Below are positions 1-4,819 of a stretch of 8,147 nucleotides of DNA, in pieces. A program made the translations under genes and the position numbers. The DNA comes from Candidatus Bathyarchaeota archaeon (GTDB lineage Archaea; Thermoproteota; Bathyarchaeia; Bathyarchaeales; Bathycorpusculaceae): contig JAOZHM010000165.1 in the NCBI GenBank assembly GCA_026014845.1, forward strand, positions 1 to 8,147. Reading direction: 5' to 3'. Below the pieces are notes generated by a model. The model searched no databases. It was not told the DNA's origin and was given only the letters and a program-made list of their open reading frames with translations. How positions within the stretch are numbered: the stretch's first letter is position 1; the number at the start of each line of letters is the position of its first letter.

Positions 1-662
1 AGAGCGTTTACGTAGTCGGAAAGGGTTCGGTGAAAACCCGTTGTCACGAAGCTTGATGGTAGTCGATCATGTTTCCACTCGACGGTATAGCTGTGCCTCC
101 GTAAATAATCGTAAATCCAGTAGTACAAGTACTCCTTCGAACCGTCTTCACAGAGGCGTGTCTCCCATCCGCCCACTACCTTCCCATCCAGAACCCGAAA
201 TAGTGTGAAGCAAGGATGCTCCATCAAAACGACAAATCTTCCCCCTGTCTTCAGGACACGAGATGCCTCGGATATCGCCCCCTCGTAGTCCCGTATGTCC
301 AACAGCGCCATGTAGCAGAATGCGACATCGAAGCTCTCTGATTCGAGCATGTTCAGATTCGCTGCGTCAGCAGCAAAGTACTTGACTCCGAGGGGGTGTC
401 TTTCTTCCTCCTCTACCGCTGCCTTGATCAGGGCTTCACTGAGGTCGATACCTGTGACTTCTGCACCGGCTTTCGCGAAAAATCTTGAGAAGTAGCCCTC
501 ACCACAGCCCATATCGAGCATCTTCTTCCCTTCAACGTCTCCAATCATCCGCTTTAATGCTGGGCCGTTTAGATATTCCGAGTAGTAATTCTTGCCGCTT
601 CGGACAAACTCGACCCAGCTCTCGGCAGCCTCATTCCACTGCTTCTTATCATCAGACTCCAT
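1..662 (-). CDS. Class I SAM-dependent methyltransferase (C-terminus beyond window)
   Basis: This gene would transfer a methyl group from S-adenosylmethionine to an unknown small-molecule substrate in the cytoplasm. Reading leftwards from ATG at 662 gives 220 codons with no stop before the window edge, so the C-terminus is missing. The Methyltransf_11-type core is clear: motif I MLDMGCGEGYFSR at residues 48-60, the acidic ribose-binding residue D73 in TGIDLS, an AADA segment near 97-100, FDVAFCYMALLDI at 111-123, and the SRVLKTGGRFVVL strand/turn at 134-146. The start is supported by GGAG at 671-674 on the same strand, 8 nt upstream. The ending seen here, around FHRTLSDYVNA, resembles the tail of small-molecule methyltransferases rather than RNA or protein methylases; the substrate cannot be told. 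Hand-counted blocks are about 50% or more G+C, against about 40% in its neighbours, which suggests a different history. Confidence 0.9.
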   Translation of the reverse strand, partial: MESDDKKQWNEAAESWVEFVRSGKNYYSEYLNGPALKRMIGDVEGKKMLDMGCGEGYFSRFFAKAGAEVTGIDLSEALIKAAVEEEERHPLGVKYFAADAANLNMLESESFDVAFCYMALLDIRDYEGAISEASRVLKTGGRFVVLMEHPCFTLFRVLDGKVVGGWETRLCEDGSKEYLYYWIYDYLRRHSYTVEWKHDRLPSSFVTTGFHRTLSDYVNA

Positions 663-670
663 CCTATCCA

Positions 671-712
671 CTCCGCATTGTTAATAATTCAAACTATCTA
701 AAATTAATTTAG
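671..712 (-). promoter_or_regulatory. Probable promoter and SD for the methyltransferase
   Basis: Only 69 nt separate this gene from the ASCH gene behind it, and the stretch is very AT-rich. On the minus strand GGAG (671-674) lies 8 nt before the ATG. A TATA-like TTTTAGATA (695-703) lies about 37 nt before the ATG. It overlaps a small inverted repeat with arms CTAAA/TTTAG (698-712). The SD is convincing; the TATA position is a guess, and read-through from the ASCH gene is equally possible. Confidence 0.4.
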
Positions 713-731
713 TATTAACCTTTAATCAGTG

Positions 732-1064
732 TTAGTTTTGCGGCTCCGCTTGAATTTCAAGAACAAACACCCCCAGCTTTTCGAGATGTCGTGGATAGAT
801 TTTCTTTAAACGTCTTGAGACCTGAGCTTTCGTTAAACCTGGGACAATTCGATTTGAGTCTTCATCGTTCAACATACCGTCTAAGGTTGGATATTTGCGT
901 ATGTCTTTAACGCGAATGACAATCGTTTCTGTACGAGAGGCAAGCTTAATGCGTTCTCCCGGTTGGATTGTTCTAATGTTAGGGTAACCTACCCGAACCT
1001 CAAGCGTTTTTTGTCCATTCCTAATTAGATCAAGGTACTGTTGTTTTACTCTCATTAAACGCAT
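732..1064 (-). CDS. Small ASCH-domain protein (PUA-like RNA/nucleoside-binding fold)
   Basis: The 110-residue product is one ASCH domain, a PUA-related beta-barrel. The family signature GxKxxExR is present exactly as GQKTLEVR at residues 17-24, followed by the usual loop and PGERI turn (35-39), and the protein ends with LKKIYP (86-91) and a closing strand VFVLEI (99-104). ASCH proteins are proposed to bind RNA or modified nucleosides; bacterial YqfB of this superfamily hydrolyses N4-acetylcytidine, and the KT pair here aligns with its KT. Whether this protein is an enzyme or a binding protein is not shown. ATG at 1064 is preferred over the in-frame ATG at 1055 because GGAG lies 8 nt upstream of it. 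The start is only 11 nt after the stop of the TatD fragment, so both are probably on one transcript. The length is normal for a stand-alone ASCH protein. Confidence 0.8.
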   Translation of the reverse strand: MRLMRVKQQYLDLIRNGQKTLEVRVGYPNIRTIQPGERIKLASRTETIVIRVKDIRKYPTLDGMLNDEDSNRIVPGLTKAQVSRRLKKIYPRHLEKLGVFVLEIQAEPQN

Positions 1065-1075
1065 GAAATCTTCTC

Positions 1076-1213
1076 CTACGAGTTTAATGCTCCACTACTG
1101 TAGTTAGAAACCAAAACGGCGACATTCGAATTCTTTGCTTCAGCAATTATCTCATCTATATCCTCAGCATATTCCTCGTCTGAAAGATGTACATGGGCGT
1201 CAACAAACTTCAT
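1076..1213 (-). pseudogene. Truncated TatD-family metallohydrolase, N-terminal remnant
   Basis: A 45-codon frame reads from ATG at 1213 to TAG at 1076-1078. Its first 37 residues look like the start of a TatD-type deoxyribonuclease/amidohydrolase: MKFVDAHVHL carries the metal-binding HxH (H7, H9), followed by an acidic helix (residues 11-30) and the strand NVAVLVSN (30-37). Family members run to about 250 residues, whereas here the resemblance stops near residue 37 and a stop follows eight codons later. The remaining metal ligands and the whole barrel are absent, and the next gene on the same strand is an unrelated ASCH protein. It is therefore not a working hydrolase. It could still be transcribed and translated as a leader peptide, since it keeps a good upstream TATA-like box. 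Loss by deletion or by replacement of the 3' part are both possible. Confidence 0.7.
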
Positions 1214-1243
1214 CTTGAACCACGCTTTCGATAGACTAGTTTT

Positions 1244-1253
1244 CTTTTTATAA
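1244..1253 (-). promoter_or_regulatory. TATA box for the TatD remnant and ASCH gene
   Basis: On the minus strand the sequence TTATAAAAAG, preceded by purine-rich GAGAGGAAA that could serve as a BRE, is centred about 35 nt before the ATG at 1213. That predicts a transcript start near 1222 and a leader of roughly 10 nt with no clear SD, so translation would be near-leaderless. It is the best-looking TATA box of this leftward group and probably drives the ASCH gene as well. Confidence 0.55.
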
Positions 1254-1319
1254 TTTCCTCTCTTATCTGAATATTACTAAGCTTTAATGGAAGATTTTGG
1301 CAAATAGAGAGCAATAAAC

Positions 1320-1360
1320 GTTAAATATTGCTTTAAATAGAAAAAGAGGCTACAGAGGAG
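1320..1360 (+). promoter_or_regulatory. Histone promoter region and SD
   Basis: Two overlapping TATA-like candidates precede the histone gene: GTTAAATAT (1320-1328) and CTTTAAATA (1331-1339). The first places the transcript start near 1350 and keeps the SD in the message; the second would put it at or inside the SD, so the first is preferred. The SD is GAGGAG at 1355-1360, 5 nt before the ATG. The 152-nt gap is shared with the divergent TatD-remnant promoter. Confidence 0.5.
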
Positions 1361-1365
1361 TCTTT

Positions 1366-1587
1366 ATGGCTGGTTTAGAATTAGCGGTTGCTCCAATGCA
1401 CAGATTATGCAAAAAAGCTGGAGCTGAAAGAGTAAGCGAAGCAGCAGCAAAAGAACTGGCAAAAGAATTAGAAAAGATAGGAACAAAAATCGCGAAAGAA
1501 GCCCTAGACTTCGCGATGCACGCTGGAAGGAAAACAATAAAAGCTGAAGACATAGAAATTGCTGCTAGAAAAGTCATGGGCAAATAA
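1366..1587 (+). CDS. Archaeal histone (HMf family)
   Basis: This is a single histone-fold protein of 73 residues that wraps and compacts DNA as dimers and larger oligomers. Against HMfB, as I recall its sequence, it aligns without gaps from residue 5 on, shifted by three: AP at 9-10, R13, GAERVS at 19-24, and the hallmark HAGRKTIKAEDIE at 52-64. DNA-contact residues R13, R22, K56 and T57 are kept, as are H52 and D62, which pair at the dimer-dimer interface. Odd points are C15 and H12 in helix 1, F49 where HMfB has L46, and a two- to four-residue extension at each end. Two of the three salt-bridge pairs reported to stack dimers in HMfB hypernucleosomes are not conserved (see findings). The start is fixed by GAGGAG 5 nt upstream. 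The gene stands alone, with its own promoter and a T-rich end; abundant expression is expected from the family. Confidence 0.97.
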   Translation: MAGLELAVAPMHRLCKKAGAERVSEAAAKELAKELEKIGTKIAKEALDFAMHAGRKTIKAEDIEIAARKVMGK

Positions 1588-1613
1588 CTTCTCTTTCTTC
1601 ATTCTCCCTTTTT
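1588..1613 (+). terminator. Pyrimidine-rich terminator after the histone gene
   Basis: Directly after the TAA comes a 26-nt stretch made of C and T except for one A, ending in TTTTT (1609-1613). Archaeal RNA polymerase terminates at such U-rich tracts without a hairpin, and none is visible. The following S25e gene has its own TATA-like sequences. Confidence 0.6.
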
Positions 1614-1633
1614 ATACAAACCAAAACATACAT

Positions 1634-1684
1634 CTTAAATAAGAAAATCCTATAAGTAGCGTTTTCCACTTTCACAAGACGAGG
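1634..1684 (+). promoter_or_regulatory. Promoter candidates and SD for the S25e gene
   Basis: CTTAAATAA (1634-1642) and CTATAAGTA (1650-1658) are both TATA-like; the second has GAAAAT just upstream as a possible BRE. The second would start the transcript near 1680, at the GAGG (1681-1684) that could serve as SD 9 nt before the ATG. The first would leave a leader of about 30 nt. I cannot choose between them. Confidence 0.4.
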
Positions 1685-1693
1685 AACCAATCT

Positions 1694-2014
1694 ATGGGTG
1701 GGAAAAAGAGACTCAGTTTAAAGCAAGTAGAACGCATGCAAAGCAGGAAAGACAAACAGGAGAAAAAGAAAAAGGAGAAAACATCAGGGCTTAAAGAAAA
1801 GAAACCATCTGCCATAGTCCCGCCAGACCCGGAAAACGAAAAGATAATAGGCGAACTGAAAAAAATGCGAGTTCTAACACCATACGTTGTGGCTTCACGT
1901 TTGAACGTGAGAATAAGTGCAGCGAAAGACTTCCTTGAGCAGCTGGAAAAACGTGGCGTGGTTCAAATGGTTTCAGGAAACCACACCCTAAAAATCTACA
2001 AGGCAGTAGACTGA
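1694..2014 (+). CDS. rps25e: Small ribosomal subunit protein S25e
   Basis: S25e is a protein of the 30S subunit found in archaea and eukaryotes but not bacteria. The 106-residue product has the expected two parts: a lysine-rich, probably disordered N-terminal tail (residues 1-45, with the cluster KQEKKKKEK at 21-29) that would bind rRNA, and a winged-helix domain from about 46 to 106. The domain shows the family pattern MRVLTPYVVASRLNVRISAA (58-77), then LEQLEKRGVV (81-90) and the wing strands ending in LKIYKA. Length is typical for archaeal S25e. It lies 106 nt after the histone gene and 56 nt before the 158-residue protein. No other ribosomal protein genes are nearby, which is usual for S25e, which often lies outside the main ribosomal operons. 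Confidence 0.95.
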   Translation: MGGKKRLSLKQVERMQSRKDKQEKKKKEKTSGLKEKKPSAIVPPDPENEKIIGELKKMRVLTPYVVASRLNVRISAAKDFLEQLEKRGVVQMVSGNHTLKIYKAVD

Positions 2015-2070
2015 GTCAAAAATCTGTTTTATCTAAGTTTCTTTATCAGCTGCTAGGGGTCAAAATCTAA

Positions 2071-2547
2071 TTGGAATTTCCAAGGAGAATCTACACAACC
2101 GAGGAGGTTAAAAAAGCTAGGGAGCTTGTCAAGAAAGGTTACAAACATCGTTTAAGGGTTAAGGGAAGCCTAATCTTCAAACAGAAAGTGAGACAAGCAT
2201 TGAAACTTATCAAAACTGCTGACTGCTACAATTCTTTAAGGACGTACATCGGTAGCATAGTAGAAATTGACGGCTTAACCCAACTCCGCGAAGCAGACGC
2301 TTCAATCTGGGCAAATAAGTACGCCGTGCAAAATCCGGTGGATGCAGCTAGTCTCTTCATACAAAAAGTAAATCACATGAAAGAATATGTTGAAGGCAAG
2401 CTGTACTTTGGCGGTGCAGCAGAAACGCGTTCGGTTCAAAAACGCATAGAATTCCTTAAAGTATTGAAAAAGAAAAGCCGAAACAAACAGGTAAAAGAAG
2501 AATGTGAAAGACTTTTGAAAAGCTGGAGAGAAAGCGTGTTTCTATAA
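2071..2547 (+). CDS. Conserved-looking hypothetical protein, 158 aa
   Basis: I do not recognise the family. The product is basic, soluble and predicted mostly helical, with no signal peptide, membrane segment or metal-binding cluster. An N-terminal basic stretch (KKARELVKKGYKHRLRVKG, 14-32) leads to a strand-helix segment (SLIFKQKVRQALKLIKTA, 33-50). A more hydrophobic centre follows (YIGSIVEIDGLTQLREADASI from 59, then NPVDAASLFIQKV at 88-100), then a short glycine-rich YFGGAAETRS (112-121) and a lysine/glutamate-rich helical tail. TTG at 2071 is chosen because the frame has no earlier ATG/GTG start, and no internal ATG comes before residue 103. AGGGG at 2055-2059 gives an SD about 11 nt upstream, rather far. 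The gene follows S25e by 56 nt and is probably co-transcribed. Purine-rich coding sequence and sensible composition support a real gene. The S25e neighbourhood and basic charge hint at an RNA- or ribosome-related role, but this is inference. Confidence 0.7.
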   Translation: MEFPRRIYTTEEVKKARELVKKGYKHRLRVKGSLIFKQKVRQALKLIKTADCYNSLRTYIGSIVEIDGLTQLREADASIWANKYAVQNPVDAASLFIQKVNHMKEYVEGKLYFGGAAETRSVQKRIEFLKVLKKKSRNKQVKEECERLLKSWRESVFL

Positions 2548-2615
2548 TTACTAAAAGCTTCAAGATCAAGTTTCAGGCAGAGATACTTGGAGCCATGTTA
2601 AATCTGGTAATGTAA

Positions 2616-2735
2616 TTATTGATTTATGAAAGGCGTTATAACCTTCTGTTGGAGACGGACTCTGATAAGTCTTCAGTTGGTCTGTTGTCAAGGCTTGATG
2701 TCGCGGATTTGGCAATGTTAAAAATTCCGAAATAG
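2616..2735 (+). other. Possible short coding remnant in a 192-nt gap
   Basis: The gap 2548-2739 holds no gene I can defend. One frame is open from 2616 to TAG at 2733-2735 and reads like protein in its second half (GLLSRLDVADLAMLKIPK). The same frame upstream, after a single TAA at 2613-2615, also reads plausibly (FQAEILGAMLNLVM from 2571). There is no SD; the only initiation option is TTG at 2619. It could be the decayed end of an old gene with one in-frame stop, or chance. Confidence 0.2.
2720..2724 (-). terminator. Weak T-run after the radical SAM gene
   Basis: On the minus strand a run of five T begins about 16 nt after the TAA of the radical SAM gene (stop at 2740-2742). It is short for an archaeal terminator and has no partner hairpin, so it is only a candidate. 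Confidence 0.3.
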
Positions 2736-2739
2736 ATGT

Positions 2740-4302
2740 TTAAGCACTCGCCATTTTCCGAATGGCGGTTTTCATCATTTTACCATGTTTCGCTCCGTAA
2801 TAGATTCCCGCTAACCTTCCCACCGATGGAATCACTATTCGCTTAACAATTTTGTAAAGTAGCGGGTTATGAATTCTGTATTCTAAGAACGAGTCCCGCC
2901 ATACTCTAATATTATACTCCCAACATCGGATGAGGAATTCCCAGCGAGCCATTGAAAGAGAATCAAGTTCTGCTCCACGTTTTTTCATCAGTAGACAGTT
3001 TTCCAGCGGGACGAAAAGCAATGGGACGAAGAAGGCGTAGTAATCTTTCAAGTCGTCCATCAACTCAAGTGTTTCCAACACATCTTCTTCCTTTTCGTCT
3101 GGAAGCCCAATTATTAAAGTGGCCAGCGGATACCAATCATTATCATTTAGTATTCCAAAGGCTTGACTAACAATTTCTTTCCATTGCTCAGGCTTGAAAG
3201 GAAGCGGTTTTCCAGCCATGTACTTTCGCATCAGCCTAACACTTCCAGTTTCTACGCCCGTTTCAGAAGTCACTATTGGCTTCTTTCCATGACTATACCA
3301 ATGATATTGGATTAAGGTTTCAGCTACTTCTTGAATCATCCCGGGATCGCAAACCACTGGAGCCAAGGACATATGCGCAGGTTGTATAGCCTTAACTCCG
3401 GGGTAGGACGCTACGCTCTCAATTAGTTTTAGAACTGCCTTCTTGTTAGGGATGAAACGCTTGTTCTTCCCACCATAAAGAAAGAGGTCTTCACCGATCA
3501 ACGTAATCCGAGAACCCCCTTCTCTGATCGTGATCTCCACTTCTTTCATAATTCTCTCAAGCGGCATATCATGTTTTCTCTGCATCGTAGGCGTACAGAA
3601 CTGGCAGTTGCGACCGCAACCCCTAGAAATCTCCACACCCCCGTGGATAGCCGCGTGTCTAATAGTGGGCACATCCTCGATCTCTGGGCTTCTTTTGACT
3701 CGAACTACGCGTGGGAGCGGTTCACCGTTTACTGCTTTTCTGAAGACCTCTGATACTACTGTTTCGGCTTCTCCGATGATTACGCAATCTATTCCGTAAC
3801 TTTCTGCCACTCCTTTACGTTCCAGCTGCCACGCTCCGAAACCCCCAACAACAACTTCAGGCTTATACTTCAAAATGTTCTGATGCTTTACTAACTCTCT
3901 GAACTCGATGGCGTTCATGGGTTCCCCCCCGCCAACGAGTGAAGAATAAGTTTTACTAACGAACCCCATCCCCGTAGGGTCCATAGAGGATATGCCTACC
4001 GCTTTTGTGTCGGGTCCTGTGAAGGCGTCGAGGTCGAAAGGATGGACAACCGCTACTTCTGACTCGTCGAAACCGTTTTCTAAAAGAAGAGCTTCCACCT
4101 TTCTCAAGCCGTAAGGCGCGTATTTAGCTCTTCCATCACTGTTACGTTCCACTGGCGGATAGAGCTTTTTCCTCAAAAGCCATAACGGTACTGGTCCTTT
4201 GGCGAATCCTGCGACGAACGCGACGAAGGGATTGTTGTAGAAGTCACTCATTTCGGTGGCAGAAGCCGTCAAAACTACTTTTACGCCTGAATTTTTTGTC
4301 AT
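2740..4302 (-). CDS. B12-binding-type radical SAM protein of unknown substrate
   Basis: A 520-residue radical SAM enzyme, which would cleave S-adenosylmethionine at a [4Fe-4S] cluster to start radical chemistry. The cluster ligands are C229, C233 and C236 in RGCGRNCQFC (CxxxCxxC), preceded by GVEIS. Further core motifs are LIGEDLFLYGG (268-278), ETGVETGS (347-354) and LIIGLPDEKEEDV (396-408). The N-terminal ~200 residues resemble a cobalamin-binding Rossmann domain: VGISSMDPTGMG (102-113), VVVGGFGAW (150-158) and VIIGEAE (174-180). I do not see the DxHxxG cobalamin-ligand motif, so B12 may bind without a histidine ligand or not at all. A C-terminal helical region (about 440-520) with basic and hydrophobic patches ends the protein. 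Several archaeal radical SAM/B12 proteins act on lipids, RNA or cofactors; none can be singled out here. It is 133 nt after the cyclophilin-like gene. The ATG at 4302 lacks a well-spaced SD (GAAGAAGGG abuts it). Confidence 0.9.
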   Translation of the reverse strand: MTKNSGVKVVLTASATEMSDFYNNPFVAFVAGFAKGPVPLWLLRKKLYPPVERNSDGRAKYAPYGLRKVEALLLENGFDESEVAVVHPFDLDAFTGPDTKAVGISSMDPTGMGFVSKTYSSLVGGGEPMNAIEFRELVKHQNILKYKPEVVVGGFGAWQLERKGVAESYGIDCVIIGEAETVVSEVFRKAVNGEPLPRVVRVKRSPEIEDVPTIRHAAIHGGVEISRGCGRNCQFCTPTMQRKHDMPLERIMKEVEITIREGGSRITLIGEDLFLYGGKNKRFIPNKKAVLKLIESVASYPGVKAIQPAHMSLAPVVCDPGMIQEVAETLIQYHWYSHGKKPIVTSETGVETGSVRLMRKYMAGKPLPFKPEQWKEIVSQAFGILNDNDWYPLATLIIGLPDEKEEDVLETLELMDDLKDYYAFFVPLLFVPLENCLLMKKRGAELDSLSMARWEFLIRCWEYNIRVWRDSFLEYRIHNPLLYKIVKRIVIPSVGRLAGIYYGAKHGKMMKTAIRKMASA

Positions 4303-4345
4303 CCCTTCTTCACATCTGAATGAAAGATTGATTCCCTTGGTGTTG

Positions 4346-4355
4346 TTATTAAAAA
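4346..4355 (-). promoter_or_regulatory. Possible TATA box for the radical SAM gene
   Basis: TTTTTAATAA on the minus strand lies about 48 nt before the ATG, predicting a leader of roughly 20 nt. The gap to the gene before it is 133 nt and contains a T-run, so an own promoter is plausible, but this AT-rich match is weak. Confidence 0.35.
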
Positions 4356-4385
4356 TTATGGTGTCTTCTGATTGGTTCGCGCGCT

Positions 4386-4439
4386 AAAAAAGACATAGAA
4401 AATAATGCCGAACAAGGAACTGCTTAAGCTTAGGCCTAA
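4386..4439 (-). terminator. Palindromes and T-run after the cyclophilin-like gene
   Basis: The stop codon of the cyclophilin-like gene lies in the perfect 10-bp palindrome TTAGGCCTAA (4430-4439), next to the 8-bp palindrome GCTTAAGC (4422-4429). About 45 nt after the stop, the minus strand has TCTTTTTTAG with six T (4386-4391). The T-run is a reasonable archaeal terminator; the palindromes may be coincidental. Confidence 0.35.
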
Positions 4440-4819
4440 CATTTTTCCACTTTTATTTTAGTCCCGCTTTTCACTCTGCTAAACAATTCAAGATTCTTTG
4501 TTATCGTGCCGAGAACGTTCACTGGACTGTATGGTTGAGTTTCTCCGTGGAATATGCATATGGCACTTCCCATAGGCCAGAAGGCTATCGTTCCCTTTTC
4601 CACCGTGCTTTTCGCTTTTTCCTCTCCCATTTTCACTGGTATTTCGAAGTAGACTTCTTCCTTCCATAGTGCTGTTCTGCCCTCTAGCGGAAGTTTCCTA
4701 ACAATCATGTCTACAGTTCTGGGTGCCAAGTGACGTACAAGCTCTCCTTCGGCTTCTCCCAAATCATCGATTACGAACTTTATTTTTACACGTGAGATTT
4801 CAGTTTCTTCGCTACTCAT
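4436..4819 (-). CDS. Cyclophilin-like fold protein (DUF369/TM1367 type)
   Basis: This 127-residue protein matches the cyclophilin-like family known from the structure of Thermotoga TM1367. Shared landmarks are KLPLEGRTALWKEEVYFEIP (42-61), KGTIAFWPMGSAICIFHGET (76-95) and SPVNVLGTI (98-106), with the expected order and spacing. The fold is a beta-barrel like that of peptidyl-prolyl isomerases, but the family lacks the known catalytic set of true cyclophilins, and I know of no proven activity. Length is usual for the family, with a short acidic N-terminal extension. Its ATG overlaps the TGA of the COG2403 gene (ATGA, 4816-4819), so it is almost certainly translated by coupling to it, in similar amounts. 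That arrangement suggests the two proteins act in the same process or bind one another; this is inference. Confidence 0.85.
   Translation of the reverse strand: MSSEETEISRVKIKFVIDDLGEAEGELVRHLAPRTVDMIVRKLPLEGRTALWKEEVYFEIPVKMGEEKAKSTVEKGTIAFWPMGSAICIFHGETQPYSPVNVLGTITKNLELFSRVKSGTKIKVEKC

Noticed and set aside
485..712. 75-codon plus-strand frame over the start of the methyltransferase gene
   Set aside because: It is Ser/Pro/Arg-rich and antisense to the methyltransferase motif I region, with no initiation signal.
1350..1583. 77-codon open frame on the minus strand across the histone gene
   Set aside because: It is antisense to a certain histone gene, has no SD, and its Ala/Ser/Phe-rich composition is what the reverse of Lys/Glu/Ala-rich histone codons gives.
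2628..2718. Short frame from TATGAAAGG (MKGVITFCW...) in the 2548-2739 gap
   Set aside because: It has only about 31 codons, many Cys/Trp, no SD and no resemblance to anything; the other frame in the gap is more protein-like, though still weak.
3530..3799. Two overlapping plus-strand frames opposite the radical SAM CxxxCxxC region
   Set aside because: They are antisense to the cluster-binding core of a convincing gene and have low-complexity, unrecognisable products.
4422..4439. Adjacent palindromes GCTTAAGC and TTAGGCCTAA as a regulator operator
   Set aside because: They overlap the end of a gene, not a promoter, and short palindromes in AT-rich DNA are common; kept only as part of a weak terminator entry.
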